The notes: a model not told the origin generated them from the sequence alone. Shown: positions 8,572-19,138, numbered from the stretch's first letter. The stretch is DNA of 64,000 nt from Tenacibaculum dicentrarchi (GCF_964036635.1 NZ_OZ038524.1:787501-851500); one strand, 5' to 3'. Numbers and translations: made by a program.

Positions 8572-10716
8572 ATGAAAAAACAGATCATCGTAGCAACAAC
8601 AATTGCTTTGGCAGTATCTTGTACTACAAACCCAAGCGAAAAAGCTAAAAAAGATACAAACACCGTGAAAACAGAAAATACCATAAATATTGCAAATAAT
8701 CCTTTGTTGGTTAAAAGCACTTTAGCGTACGGAGCGCCTGATTTTACTAAAATTAAGAACGAGCATTTTATGCCTGCTATTTTAGAGGGTATGAAATTAC
8801 AGAACCAAGCGATTCAACAAATAATTGCCAATAAAGAAGCGGCAAACTTTAAAAACACCGTTTTAGCTTTAGAGCAAAGTAGCGCAACTTTAGACAACGT
8901 TACCGCTGTTTTTTACGGATTAACAGGCGCACATACAAACGATACGCTTAAAAGTATTCAAAAAGAATTAGCACCAAAATTTTCTAAACATTCCGATGAT
9001 ATTTTATTAAATACCCCATTGTTTGCTAAAATTAAAACAGTGTACAATACTTTAGAAACTACTAATTTAGATGCTGAAAGCACACATTTAGTAAAAGAGT
9101 ATTATAAGAATTTTGTAAAAGCAGGTGCTAATTTATCCGAAGATAAAAAAGCAGTTTTAAAGGATATAAATTCTGAAATAGCAACTTTATCGAACGATTT
9201 TGGTAAAAAATTATTAGACGCAAGTAAAAAAGGCGGTGTTATAATTACTGATGTTAAAAAATTAAAAGGTTTTTCTTCGGATAAAATAAAATCATTAGAA
9301 AAAAAATCTGATAATACTAAAACTTATGAAATTCAGCTGGTAAATACTACACAGCAGTCATCATTACAAAGTTTAGAAAACAGAGAAGTTCGTAAAGAAT
9401 TATATGAAAAATCTATTCACAGAGCCGATTCAGGTACTTACGATACCAGTGAATTAGTACAAAAAATGGTTTCTTTAAGAGCTAAAAAAGCGCAAATTTT
9501 AGGTTTTGAAAATTATGCAAGTTGGAGTTTGCAAGGAACGATGGCAAAAACACCCGCTAAGGTTTTTGAAATGTTTGAAGGTTTAATTCCAGAATCTTTA
9601 GAAAAAGCATCCGAAGAAAAAAAAGAAATTCAGGCTGAAATGAACAAGCAAGTTAAAGGAGCAACTTTAGCAGCTTATGATTGGAATCATTATGCCGAAA
9701 AAGTACGCAAATCAAAATATAATTTAAATGAAGATGAAATAAAACCCTATTTCGAAATGACCACCGTTTTAGAAAAAGGAGTGTTTTATGCCGCTACAAA
9801 ATTATACGGAATTACCTTTAAAAAACGTACCGATTTACCAGTTTATCATAAAGATGTTGTTGTGTATGAAGTTTTTGAAGAAGACGGAAGCAAGTTAGGT
9901 TTATTTTATGGTGATTTCTTTGCCAGAGATAGTAAACGTGGTGGTGCGTGGATGAGTTCTTTTGTAAAACAATCAAAATTACGTAATCAAAAACCTGTAA
10001 TTTATAACGTATGTAATTCACCAAAACCAGCCAAAGGAGAACCTGCTTTAATTAGTTTTGATGAGGTTGAAACAATGTTTCATGAATTTGGACACGCATT
10101 ACACGGATTATTCGGAAATCAAAAATATGCTTCTATTTCAGGTACAAGTACCGCTAGAGATTTTGTAGAATTTCCTTCTCAATTTAATGAAAACTGGTCT
10201 ACACATCCAGCTATTTTAAATAATTATGCAGTACATTATAAAACAGGAAAAGTAATTCCTGCTGAGTTATTGAAAAAAATTAAAGATGCAGGAACTTTTA
10301 ATCAAGGATATTCAATGATTGAAAATTTAGCATCGTCGAGCTTAGATATGAAATGGCACACGGTTTCTGCAAGTACTAAAATTGAAGATGTAGCAAATTT
10401 TGAAGAAGCTGCCTTAACTGAAATGAAATTAAAACTTGCCGAAATTCCACCAAGATACCGCTCTACCTATTTTGCACATATTTTTAGCGGCGGATATGGC
10501 GCTGGATATTATTCATATTTATGGACAGAAATGCTAAGCCACGATGCCTACGCTTGGTTTAAAGACAATGGATTATTAACACGTGAAAACGGGCAAAAAT
10601 TCCGTGAGCAAGTTTTATCAAAAGGAAACACGATGGATTATGCAAAAATGTATCAAAATTTTGCAGGAAGAAACCCAGAGGCTACACCAATGTTAAAAGC
10701 AAGAGGTTTAAAGTAG
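8572..10716 (+). CDS. M3 family metallopeptidase (Dcp-like), lipoprotein
   Basis: A 714-residue zinc oligopeptidase. The N-terminus MKKQIIVATTIALAVSCTTN is a lipoprotein signal with the lipid-carrying Cys17. The catalytic HEFGH motif is at 504-508, with the third ligand expected in the following FVEFPSQFNENW helix. The C-terminal SGGYGAGYYSYLW segment is conserved in peptidyl-dipeptidase Dcp. Dcp removes dipeptides from the C-terminus of short peptides; whether this one is a dipeptidase or an oligopeptidase F-like enzyme is not certain. Anchoring outside the cytoplasm suggests a nutritional role. Confidence 0.93.
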   Translation: MKKQIIVATTIALAVSCTTNPSEKAKKDTNTVKTENTINIANNPLLVKSTLAYGAPDFTKIKNEHFMPAILEGMKLQNQAIQQIIANKEAANFKNTVLALEQSSATLDNVTAVFYGLTGAHTNDTLKSIQKELAPKFSKHSDDILLNTPLFAKIKTVYNTLETTNLDAESTHLVKEYYKNFVKAGANLSEDKKAVLKDINSEIATLSNDFGKKLLDASKKGGVIITDVKKLKGFSSDKIKSLEKKSDNTKTYEIQLVNTTQQSSLQSLENREVRKELYEKSIHRADSGTYDTSELVQKMVSLRAKKAQILGFENYASWSLQGTMAKTPAKVFEMFEGLIPESLEKASEEKKEIQAEMNKQVKGATLAAYDWNHYAEKVRKSKYNLNEDEIKPYFEMTTVLEKGVFYAATKLYGITFKKRTDLPVYHKDVVVYEVFEEDGSKLGLFYGDFFARDSKRGGAWMSSFVKQSKLRNQKPVIYNVCNSPKPAKGEPALISFDEVETMFHEFGHALHGLFGNQKYASISGTSTARDFVEFPSQFNENWSTHPAILNNYAVHYKTGKVIPAELLKKIKDAGTFNQGYSMIENLASSSLDMKWHTVSASTKIEDVANFEEAALTEMKLKLAEIPPRYRSTYFAHIFSGGYGAGYYSYLWTEMLSHDAYAWFKDNGLLTRENGQKFREQVLSKGNTMDYAKMYQNFAGRNPEATPMLKARGLK

Positions 10717-10770
10717 TAAAAAACCGAATTTTGAATCTAAATTTAGTTTAGGTTTGTACTCTAATATATA

Positions 10771-10810
10771 AAAATGTTGTGTTTATAGTTCGCTATATAC
10801 ACAACATTTT
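10771..10810. terminator. Terminator hairpin with TTCG loop after the M3 peptidase
   Basis: Two 18-base arms (AAAATGTTGTGTTTATAG and its complement, one mismatch) enclose a TTCG tetraloop and are followed by ATTTTTAAT. It lies 55 bases past the peptidase stop on the plus strand. Confidence 0.75.
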
Positions 10811-10893
10811 ATTTTTAATAATACTACTATTTTAAGGGCTATAATTTATGAGTTCCTTTAGTTTTTTAATGCTTTTATCTCTTAAAACGATTG

Positions 10894-10901
10894 TATCTTT
10901 G
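10894..10901 (+). promoter_or_regulatory. Possible -7 promoter box (TATCTTTG)
   Basis: TATCTTTG fits the flavobacterial -7 consensus TAnnTTTG and sits 36 bases before the start of the YihY-like gene. No clear TTG element is found 19-20 bases upstream, so the call is tentative. Confidence 0.35.
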
Positions 10902-10936
10902 TTATTATAAAAATTGTTATAATTAGATTTTAAATA

Positions 10937-11866
10937 ATGACAAAATCAATAGAAACTAAGCTAAAAAAAATACCTATAATTAATTTATTGGTTCTTTTTT
11001 TTAAGGAAATTAAAATTCCAGGATTACAAGGGATGTCTTTGTACGATTTGTTTGAAATGTACGTTATTGGTATTGTAAAAGGTGCATTAACAACAAGAGC
11101 TGGAGGAATTGCATTTAGTTTTTTTATGGCTGTTTTTCCGTTTATGCTTTTTATATTATCGCTTATTCCGTATATTCCTATTGATGGATTTCAAGAAAAT
11201 CTCTTCGGGTTAATTCAAGAAATGTTACCTCCAAAAACTTTTGATGCCGTAGATATGGTACTAAAAGATATTATTAATAATCAATATGGAGGTTTGTTAT
11301 CTTTTGGTTTTTTGGCTTCTATTTTTTTAATGACAAATGGTGTAAATGCTATTTTTGGTGGCTTTGAATATTCATATCATGTAAAAGAAATGAGAAGTGT
11401 TTTTAAAGCATATTTTATTTCATTAGGTGTTTCATTATTGATGTCATTTTTTTTAATTATAACGGTTGTATTAATTATTTTATATCAAGTTGCTTTAGCT
11501 AGAATAGACCAAAATGGTTGGTTTCATCCTGATGATTTAGATTTGTTTTATTGGGGTAGGGGCTTATTCTTTTTAATTATGATTTTTACTATTGTTTCCT
11601 TATTATTTCGTTTTGGTACAACTCAAGGAAAGGAAATTAAATTCTTTTCACCAGGTGCAATATTAACAACTGTTTTGTCGCTTCTTTCATTTTATGCTTT
11701 CGGAATTTATGTGGTAGAGTTTTCTACTTATAATCAGTTATATGGCTCCATTGGAGCACTCTTAATTTTAATGCTTTTTATTTGGATAAATGCCATTATT
11801 TTATTGTTAGGTTTTGAATTAAACGCATCAATTTACCGATTAAAACGCAGCCATAAAACTTCGTAA
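10937..11866 (+). CDS. YihY/BrkB-family inner-membrane protein
   Basis: A 309-residue protein with about six membrane helices. The family signature is seen in TTRAGGIAFSFFMAVFPFMLF near residues 50-70, and the C-terminal half ends in GALLILMLFIWINAIILLLG followed by FELNASIY. Early annotations called such proteins ribonuclease BN, which is not supported for the family. The molecular role is unsettled; transport or membrane integrity has been suggested. A short basic N-terminal stretch precedes the first helix. It is 75 bases upstream of hisS. Confidence 0.9.
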   Translation: MTKSIETKLKKIPIINLLVLFFKEIKIPGLQGMSLYDLFEMYVIGIVKGALTTRAGGIAFSFFMAVFPFMLFILSLIPYIPIDGFQENLFGLIQEMLPPKTFDAVDMVLKDIINNQYGGLLSFGFLASIFLMTNGVNAIFGGFEYSYHVKEMRSVFKAYFISLGVSLLMSFFLIITVVLIILYQVALARIDQNGWFHPDDLDLFYWGRGLFFLIMIFTIVSLLFRFGTTQGKEIKFFSPGAILTTVLSLLSFYAFGIYVVEFSTYNQLYGSIGALLILMLFIWINAIILLLGFELNASIYRLKRSHKTS

Positions 11867-11941
11867 ATTAGCTATAAATTCAGATATTTGCATTTAAAGT
11901 GGATTTTAGTATTTTTTTAATCCTTAATTTTATCATCAATT

Positions 11942-13306
11942 ATGAAACCATCAATTCCAAAAGGAACAAGAGATTTTTCATCAACAGAAGTTGCGAAAAG
12001 AAATTATATATTTAATACCATAAAACATTCGTTTGAAAACTTCGGATTTCAACCTATTGAAACGCCAAGTTTTGAAAACTCATCAACCTTAATGGGGAAA
12101 TATGGCGAAGAAGGAGATCGCTTAATTTTTAAAATTTTAAATTCTGGCGATTATCTAAAAAAGGCTGATGAAAAATTATTGTCTGAAAAAAATAGCCAAA
12201 AAATAACAGCTCAAATATCAGAAAAAGCTTTACGTTACGATTTAACAGTGCCATTTGCACGTTATGTAGTACAGCATCAAAATGATATTACGTTTCCTTT
12301 TAAAAGATATCAAATTCAACCTGTTTGGAGAGCTGACCGTCCGCAAAAAGGACGTTTCAGAGAGTTTTATCAATGTGATGCCGATGTTGTAGGAAGTAAA
12401 TCATTATTACAAGAAGTTGAATTTATTCAATTATACGATACTGTTTTTAGTAAGTTAGGTTTAAACGGTGCGACTATCAAAATTAATAATCGTAAAATAT
12501 TATCTGGAATTGCTGAAGTTATTGGTGCAAAAGATAAATTAATAGATTTTACAGTAGCTTTAGATAAGTTAGATAAAATAGGAAAAGAAGGTGTTGTAAA
12601 AGAAATGCTTGAAAAAGAAATTTCACAAGATGCCATTGAAAAAGTAGCGCCGTTATTTAGTTTTTCAGGAACTAATCAAGATAAATTAAGTTCTTTAAGT
12701 GCGATGTTAGAAGCATCCGAAGAAGGTTTAGCAGGGGTAGAAGAATTGCGTACTGTTGCAAATATGATTGAAGAAATTGGTTTATCATCAGCAAGTTTAG
12801 AGTTGGACGTAACTTTAGCACGTGGTTTAAATTATTATACGGGTGCAATTTATGAAGTTGCTGCACCTAAGGAAGTAAAAATGGGCTCTATCGGTGGTGG
12901 AGGTCGTTACGATGATTTAACAGGGATTTTTGGTTTAAAAGATGTTTCTGGAGTTGGAATTTCTTTCGGATTAGACAGAATTTACTTGGTGATGGAAGAA
13001 TTAAACTTGTTTGAAGCAGTTGAATTACCAAAACCAAGAGTATTATTTTTAAATTTTAATGAATCGGATAATTTATCAAAAATAAAAGCGATTAAAAATT
13101 TAAGAGAAAATAATATAAAATCAGAATTATATCCTGATACCGCAACGAGTAATAAACAACAAAAGAAACAATGGAAATATGTTGGAAGTAGAGGCATAGA
13201 ATTTGTAGTTACTGATGTTGAGAAAGATGTATTTGTCTTAAAAAATATGACAAACGGAGAGCAAACTACTTGTTCTTTAGATGAATTGAAAAAAATAATA
13301 CAGTAA
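11942..13306 (+). CDS. hisS: Histidyl-tRNA synthetase
   Basis: A 454-residue class II aminoacyl-tRNA synthetase that charges tRNA-His. N-terminal KPSIPKGTRDF is typical. Motif 2 is visible in FPFKRYQIQPVWRADRPQKG followed by RFREFYQCDADVVG. The histidine-specific motifs are LARGLNYYTGAIYEV near residue 297 and SIGGGGRYDDL near 318. The C-terminal anticodon-binding domain follows. Length is within the bacterial range. It starts right after a short gap from the YihY gene and precedes folE by 44 bases, so the three may be read together. Confidence 0.98.
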   Translation: MKPSIPKGTRDFSSTEVAKRNYIFNTIKHSFENFGFQPIETPSFENSSTLMGKYGEEGDRLIFKILNSGDYLKKADEKLLSEKNSQKITAQISEKALRYDLTVPFARYVVQHQNDITFPFKRYQIQPVWRADRPQKGRFREFYQCDADVVGSKSLLQEVEFIQLYDTVFSKLGLNGATIKINNRKILSGIAEVIGAKDKLIDFTVALDKLDKIGKEGVVKEMLEKEISQDAIEKVAPLFSFSGTNQDKLSSLSAMLEASEEGLAGVEELRTVANMIEEIGLSSASLELDVTLARGLNYYTGAIYEVAAPKEVKMGSIGGGGRYDDLTGIFGLKDVSGVGISFGLDRIYLVMEELNLFEAVELPKPRVLFLNFNESDNLSKIKAIKNLRENNIKSELYPDTATSNKQQKKQWKYVGSRGIEFVVTDVEKDVFVLKNMTNGEQTTCSLDELKKIIQ

Positions 13307-13350
13307 ATTAATTACAATGTTGTAAATTTACAGCCTAATAAAAGAAAGAA

Positions 13351-14043
13351 ATGTTTGAAGTGAACAGCAACGAAATGAATGAAGATAGAATCGATGATAT
13401 AGGAGATAATCATGTAGGAACCTCGGCTAAAAATCCTTTAAGAGATGATGCTTTTGATTTATCTGACCAAGAAAAAATAGCTAAAATCCAAGAAAGTGTT
13501 AAAGATATTTTGGAAACCTTAGGAATGGATTTAACCGATGATAGCATGCAAGGAACGCCAAAACGTGTTGCAAAATCATTTGTGAATGAAATTTTTATGG
13601 GATTGAATCCTGCAAATATGCCAAAAGCATCTACTTTCGAAAATAATTATAATTATGGCGAAATGTTGGTGGAGAAGAATATCGTTGTATATTCTACTTG
13701 CGAGCATCACTTATTGCCAATTATAGGACGTGCGCATGTGGCGTATATTTCTGGCGGAAGAGTTATAGGTTTATCAAAAATGAATCGTCTTGTTGAATAT
13801 TTTTCAAAAAGACCACAAGTACAAGAGCGTTTAACCATGCAAATTGTACAAGCAATGCAAGAAGCTTTAGGAACGCAAGACGTAGCCTGTGTTATTGATG
13901 CAAAGCATTTGTGTGTAAATTCAAGAGGAATAAAAGATATTGAAAGCTCAACGGTTACTGCTGAGTTTGGCGGTAAGTTTAAAAATAAAGAAACAAAGCG
14001 TGAGTTTTTAGATTATTTAAAAATGAATACTGATTTTAATTAA
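13351..14043 (+). CDS. folE: GTP cyclohydrolase I FolE
   Basis: A 230-residue enzyme making 7,8-dihydroneopterin triphosphate from GTP, the first step to folate and pterins. Zinc and catalytic residues are in STCEHHLLPIIGRAHVAYI near residue 115 and in the second Cys motif IDAKHLCVNSRGI near 185. The N-terminal 45 residues are acidic and poorly conserved, common in Bacteroidota FolE. The stop is followed by a perfect terminator hairpin. Confidence 0.98.
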   Translation: MFEVNSNEMNEDRIDDIGDNHVGTSAKNPLRDDAFDLSDQEKIAKIQESVKDILETLGMDLTDDSMQGTPKRVAKSFVNEIFMGLNPANMPKASTFENNYNYGEMLVEKNIVVYSTCEHHLLPIIGRAHVAYISGGRVIGLSKMNRLVEYFSKRPQVQERLTMQIVQAMQEALGTQDVACVIDAKHLCVNSRGIKDIESSTVTAEFGGKFKNKETKREFLDYLKMNTDFN

Positions 14044-14068
14044 TAGTACTATTAATTATATATTTTAT

Positions 14069-14098
14069 AAAACGGACAACTTTAAAGTTGTCCGTTTT
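14069..14098 (+). terminator. Terminator after folE
   Basis: A perfect 15-base inverted repeat (AAAACGGACAACTTT and its complement) without spacer, followed by further T residues. It lies 25 bases after the folE stop. Confidence 0.85.
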
Positions 14099-14103
14099 TT
14101 CGT

Positions 14104-14349
14104 GTAAAAAAGGGTAGGTTACTCTAAATAAAGAATAAAGACAAAGCTTTAAATTAACAATTGAATTTTTCAATTACCTGATAATCAAGATTGTTAACAT
14201 TTAGTTTAATTTGATATATTCTTATTTTACAGTGGCATTACGCTAGCGTATCTTTTAATAGGTGTTTTCTTAACGTTCATAATTGTACATATGGTCAAAT
14301 TATAATTTAATTTGAATTGTAATTTTTAACAATTGTAAAACGTAAGTAA
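14104..14349. promoter_or_regulatory. Upstream region of the SusC operon, with a 12-base palindrome
   Basis: About 245 bases without a gene. It holds the perfect palindrome TACGCTAGCGTA at 14239-14250, which has unusually high GC for this region, and an imperfect repeat ATTGAA/TTCAAT near 14160. These are candidate operators for the SusC-SusD operon. No regulator gene lies next to it and I found no convincing promoter pair. Confidence 0.35.
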
Positions 14350-17300
14350 ATGAATAATTTTAAGCTTTTTGTAAGCATATTGCTAGGTGTTTTTATTAGT
14401 AGCACAATTTTAGCACAATCTTCTACTATTTCAGGAGTAATTAGCGATGGTAGCTATCCGTTACCAGGTGCAAGTGTAGTGTTAGAAGGAACTACTACTG
14501 GAGCAGATACCGATTTTGATGGTAAATTTGAACTGAATAAAGTAAGTTTTGAAAAAGTAACTTTAAAAATATCTTTTATAGGATATCAAGAAAAAAGAGT
14601 ACAGGTCTCTTTAAGTAAAGGAGCGCATAAAAAGCTAGGAACAATTGTTTTAAAACAGTTAGAACAGCAATTAGATGAGGTTGTAATTACGGCTTTAGGA
14701 ATTAAAAAAGAAGAAAAGGCTTTAGGATATTCTGTATCAAATTTAAAAGCAGCAGAACTGAATCAGGCAAAGGAAACAAATTTAGTAAATGCTTTAAATG
14801 GTAAAATTGCAGGTGTTCAAATTACCAACGGATCTACAGGTGTAGGTTCAACATCAAGAGTTGTAATACGTGGAGAAGCCTCTTTAACATCAACAGCTAA
14901 TGGTCCTTTATTTGTGGTTGATGGAATCCCAATTCATAACAATACTATTTTTGGTACAGGTCAAAATACGGGTGGAAATGAAATGCAAGAGGTCGATTAT
15001 GGTAATGGTGCTTCTGAAATTGACCCTGATAATGTAGCGAATATTAGTGTGTTAAAAGGTGCAAATGCGGCAGCTTTATACGGTTCTCGTGGTTCTAACG
15101 GAGTCATATTAATAACCACTAAAACAGCAAGACGAAATAAAGGTTTAACCGTTACGGTAAATACTGGTACAACAATCGAAAAAGCGTTGAGGTTGCCAAA
15201 ATATCAAAATAAATACGGGCAAGGATGGGCAGGAAAGTTTAAATATGCCGATGGATTAGCGAATGATTTAGGTATAAATGATCAGGAAGATGTTTCTTGG
15301 GGGCCAGAGGCAAATGGTCAATTAGTTACTCAGTTTGACAGCCCAACAACATCGGGAGTAAGAGCTGGAGATATATTCGTAAGAGGCTGGGTTAGGGATG
15401 CTAATGGAAAAATTATATCGCCAACAACAATGCCGAACGATATTATTGCAACACCATTTGTAGCAAGACCAAATAATGTAGAAAATTTTTATAAAACAGG
15501 GTTTACAACTACTTTTAGTACCGCAATAGGGTTTGGAGCAGATAAATCAGACTTTTTATTTAGTTTTGGTTCTTTAGACAATCAAGGAATTATTCCTAAT
15601 ACAGGCTTAAAAAGAAAATCATACCGAATAAATGGAAGTGTTAATCTAACCGATAAGTTAAAAATTTCGTTAAAATCAAACTATATAAAATCAAGTAGTG
15701 ATAATCGCCCAAGTTCAGGATATGGTTCAGAATCGGCAATGTATATGTTTACCTGGTACGGACGAACAGTAAATACATCGGCTTTAAAAAATTATTGGCA
15801 AAAAGGCTATGAAGGTTTAGAGCAGTACAACTATAATTATGCTTGGCACGATAATCCTTATTTTATGCTCAATGAAAATACCAATGCTTTTAATAAGCAC
15901 AGGCTTTTAGGAAATATCCAATTAGAGTATCAATTATTGAAAAATTTGAAGTTTCAAGCAAAAACGGGAATGGATTATTATGCCGATAAAAGAGCCTCAA
16001 AAAGAGCTTATAGTACGCAACGGTTTTTAAAAGGAGCTTATAAAGATGAAAGAGTTGATTTTACAGAGGTAAATACCGATTTTTTATTTTCTTATGATAA
16101 AAAAATAAATGATGCTTGGAATGTTGATGTAAATTTTGGAGGAAATCAAATGAAGCAAGAAATTAACTTTTTATCGAGCATGGCAAATGGTTTGGTTATT
16201 CCAGGGCTTTATAATCTTCAAAATTCTATATCGGACGTAGTAACAACGCAATATAAAGAAGAAAAAGAAATTAATAGTTTATACGGTACGCTAGGTATTG
16301 GGTATAAAAATAAAGTTTTTGTAGATGTAACAGCAAGAAACGATTGGTCTTCTACATTACCAGCAAAAAACAATTCATATTTTTATCCATCGGCATCTGT
16401 AAGTTTATTGATTGATAAAATTTTTGAAATGCCTGAAGCTTTTAGTTTCTTTAAAATTAGAGGTTCTTTCGCCCAGGTTGGTAATGATACGTCTGCGTAT
16501 AATTTAAAAACACCATATTCATACCAAACACCCTATGCAGGAAATAAAACATTAAGTAGAAGTTCGGTATTATTAAATGAAAATTTAAAGCCAGAAATGA
16601 GTACTTCTTATGAGTTTGGAACAGATTTAAGAATGTTTAATGGAGCTGTAGGAGTCGATTTTACCTATTATAAATCTACTTCTGAAGATCAAATTATGTC
16701 GGTTCCAATTACCAATACAGTAGGGTATAGCGCACAAATAATCAATGCGGGTAAAATTGAAAATAAAGGAATTGAGGCTTTGTTAACGATAAAACCTATC
16801 CGCAATGAAAATTTTGCTTGGACAACCAGTTTAAACTTTTCTAAAAACCAAGGAACAGTCGTTGAGTTAACAGAAAATATGGACGTTTTAACCATGGCAT
16901 ATGCTTCGGTATATGGTGCGGAAACTTCAAAAGTTTTTATACAGGCAAGAAAAGGAGAGAAGTTAGGAAATATGTACGGAAGAAAATTCGAACGCCATAA
17001 CGGAAAAATAGTTTACAAAGACGGTAAGCCAGTTGTAAATGATAAGTTACAATTACTAGGAAACTATAATCCAGATTTTTCTTTAGGATTTAAAAATAGT
17101 TTCAAATATAAAAACTTTGATTTATCTGTTTTAATGGATTGGAAACAAGGTGGAACAATTATTTCAAGAACAAAACAAATAGCGGCGTATGCTGGAAATT
17201 TAGATGTTTCTGAAAATAGAAATAATTATCAAGATATTGTACCTGATGGCGTAAAGAAAGTAGGGGGTGAGTATGTTGCTTTAACCGATGCCGATGCAAT

Positions 17301-17619
17301 AGGTTGGTGGAGTTATTACAAACCGTTGTACAATAGAAAAAATCAACAAGAAACAGGGATTGTAGATGCCACTTATGTAAAATTAAGAGAAATAAAATTT
17401 GGCTATAATGTTCCTGCTTATTTGATTAAAAAATTAGGAATGGAATCTTTAAAAGTATCTATAGTAGGTAGAAATTTAGGATTATGGACACCATCGTCAA
17501 ACCCTCATTTTGATCCAGAAACTTTAGCAATGCAAGGCGCAAATGTTGTTCCAGGAATCGAGGATGTATCGTATCCATCATCAAAAAGTTACGGAATCAA
17601 TTTTTTATTCAAATTTTAA
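14350..17619 (+). CDS. SusC/RagA-family TonB-linked outer-membrane transporter
   Basis: A 1089-residue outer-membrane protein that imports a ligand captured by its SusD partner, powered by TonB. A signal peptide (first ~24 residues, ending LAQS) is followed by a CarboxypepD_reg-like domain (GVISDGSYPLPGASVVLEGT near 30-50), the linker QLDEVVITALGIKKEEKALG, the plug with RVVIRGEASL and PLFVVDGIPI, GANAAALYGSRGSNGVILITTK, and a large beta-barrel ending in an aromatic residue (FLFKF). The next gene is its SusD partner, 28 bases downstream. No carbohydrate-active enzymes are nearby. Confidence 0.95.
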   Translation: MNNFKLFVSILLGVFISSTILAQSSTISGVISDGSYPLPGASVVLEGTTTGADTDFDGKFELNKVSFEKVTLKISFIGYQEKRVQVSLSKGAHKKLGTIVLKQLEQQLDEVVITALGIKKEEKALGYSVSNLKAAELNQAKETNLVNALNGKIAGVQITNGSTGVGSTSRVVIRGEASLTSTANGPLFVVDGIPIHNNTIFGTGQNTGGNEMQEVDYGNGASEIDPDNVANISVLKGANAAALYGSRGSNGVILITTKTARRNKGLTVTVNTGTTIEKALRLPKYQNKYGQGWAGKFKYADGLANDLGINDQEDVSWGPEANGQLVTQFDSPTTSGVRAGDIFVRGWVRDANGKIISPTTMPNDIIATPFVARPNNVENFYKTGFTTTFSTAIGFGADKSDFLFSFGSLDNQGIIPNTGLKRKSYRINGSVNLTDKLKISLKSNYIKSSSDNRPSSGYGSESAMYMFTWYGRTVNTSALKNYWQKGYEGLEQYNYNYAWHDNPYFMLNENTNAFNKHRLLGNIQLEYQLLKNLKFQAKTGMDYYADKRASKRAYSTQRFLKGAYKDERVDFTEVNTDFLFSYDKKINDAWNVDVNFGGNQMKQEINFLSSMANGLVIPGLYNLQNSISDVVTTQYKEEKEINSLYGTLGIGYKNKVFVDVTARNDWSSTLPAKNNSYFYPSASVSLLIDKIFEMPEAFSFFKIRGSFAQVGNDTSAYNLKTPYSYQTPYAGNKTLSRSSVLLNENLKPEMSTSYEFGTDLRMFNGAVGVDFTYYKSTSEDQIMSVPITNTVGYSAQIINAGKIENKGIEALLTIKPIRNENFAWTTSLNFSKNQGTVVELTENMDVLTMAYASVYGAETSKVFIQARKGEKLGNMYGRKFERHNGKIVYKDGKPVVNDKLQLLGNYNPDFSLGFKNSFKYKNFDLSVLMDWKQGGTIISRTKQIAAYAGNLDVSENRNNYQDIVPDGVKKVGGEYVALTDADAIGWWSYYKPLYNRKNQQETGIVDATYVKLREIKFGYNVPAYLIKKLGMESLKVSIVGRNLGLWTPSSNPHFDPETLAMQGANVVPGIEDVSYPSSKSYGINFLFKF

Positions 17620-17647
17620 TTAAAGAAACTTAGAAAACTTAGAAAAT

Positions 17648-19033
17648 ATGAAAGTTACTAAAATATTTAAAGGATTCATAGTCCTTGCAGTTGCAACCTT
17701 TATTTCTTGTGATGATTTTGGCGATATTAATATAAACCCAAATGAACCAACTACTGCCCAGGCAACTTATTTACTAACCAATGCAATTTATACGGTAGGA
17801 AATCAAACGACTAGCGGTGGTTTTACCTACGCAAGTATTTTAATGCAAGAGCAAGGTAAGTCTGACTTTAATGTAATAGATCAATATAAAATTGATGCCA
17901 ATAATTCACTTTGGATTACCGATAACAGGCTTTTAGGAGATATGAATGACGTTTTAAATGAGCAAAAAACGAATGCCTCAATGAAGGCTGTTGCCAAAAT
18001 AATGAAGGCTTTTATTGGCGCGCAATTAACCGATTTATATGGTCCGATTCCTTTTTTTGAAGCAGGTGATAAAAATAATTTAACACCAAAATACGATAAA
18101 CAAAAGGATATTTACACGGCTTCAAATGGTGTTTTGCAATTACTTTCTCAGGCTGTGAGTACTTTATCAAAAGATAAATCATCAATAACAGGAGATGTAA
18201 TGTTTGCGGGAAATAAAAATGCTTGGATAAAATTTGCAAATGTTTTAAGATTGCGTTATTTGCTTAGGATTAGTGATAAATACCCCAATGCGGCTGCTCA
18301 AATAAATCAGATTGTAGCCTCAGGAGATATTTTTAAATCGAATGCCGATAATGCTATTTTACCATTTACTTCAGCACCAAATAATTGGTATTTATCAACA
18401 GCAAGAGAAGGCGATTTTAAAATTTTAAACATTACAACGACTATTTTAAAAATGTTAACCGACAGAGAAGACCCTCGAATTTCTTTTTATTATAAGCCAA
18501 ACGCGTCAAATTCCTATGTCGGAATAACACCAGGTTCAAATGATAGATCGGGTAATTATACTGGTTTATCGGATAATTTAAGAGCTAGCAATGTATTAGA
18601 TATGGTTTTTGCAAGCTATTTTGAGCAGGAGTTTATTTTATCCGAAGCAGCAAGCAAAGGTTTTATCGATAGCTCAAAAGCGAAGTTACATTATGAAAAT
18701 GCGGTAAAAGCAAATTTTGAATATAGAAATATCGAAATTCCTTCGGATTATTTAACTGCAACATCAAAAGGAGCCTTTAAAGGAACCGTAGAAAATATTA
18801 TAACACAAAAATACTTGGCAAATATTATGTCGGGTTATGAATCTTGGTTTGATTATCGAAGAACAGGGCTTCCTGTTTTAACAGCAGCGCTTAATAATAC
18901 AAATTCAGATAAAATACCAGTGCGATTTAAATATCCATCGGAAGAAACTTTTACCAATAAAGTAAATAATATAGCAGCGCTTTCTTGGTTAGGAGAAAAT
19001 AATTATAACGCTAAATCTTGGTGGGATAAATAA
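17648..19033 (+). CDS. SusD/RagB-like substrate-binding lipoprotein
   Basis: A 461-residue surface lipoprotein that works as a lid over the SusC channel. The signal peptide ends in the lipobox ATFISC with Cys21, followed by DDFGDININPNEPT, a start typical of SusD-like group 2 proteins (NINPN motif). The helical TPR-like core has the usual Asp/Trp-rich segments, and the C-terminus holds SGYESWFDYRRTGLP, a strong family marker. It forms a unit with the upstream SusC and perhaps the downstream phosphodiesterase. The ligand is not known. Confidence 0.93.
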   Translation: MKVTKIFKGFIVLAVATFISCDDFGDININPNEPTTAQATYLLTNAIYTVGNQTTSGGFTYASILMQEQGKSDFNVIDQYKIDANNSLWITDNRLLGDMNDVLNEQKTNASMKAVAKIMKAFIGAQLTDLYGPIPFFEAGDKNNLTPKYDKQKDIYTASNGVLQLLSQAVSTLSKDKSSITGDVMFAGNKNAWIKFANVLRLRYLLRISDKYPNAAAQINQIVASGDIFKSNADNAILPFTSAPNNWYLSTAREGDFKILNITTTILKMLTDREDPRISFYYKPNASNSYVGITPGSNDRSGNYTGLSDNLRASNVLDMVFASYFEQEFILSEAASKGFIDSSKAKLHYENAVKANFEYRNIEIPSDYLTATSKGAFKGTVENIITQKYLANIMSGYESWFDYRRTGLPVLTAALNNTNSDKIPVRFKYPSEETFTNKVNNIAALSWLGENNYNAKSWWDK

Positions 19034-19138
19034 AAGAATAAAATAAATTTTAAAGACAAACCAAACCTGTTGTGATTATTGTTTTGCAAAGCAATTACAG
19101 CAGGTTTTTTTAATATTAGTACTTCAAATAAAGTAATT

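Noticed and set aside
8508..8720. Hydrophobic 70-codon frame antisense to the M3 peptidase signal region
   Set aside because: It overlaps the real lipoprotein signal on the other strand; hydrophobic antisense frames arise naturally there, and there is no sign of its own control.
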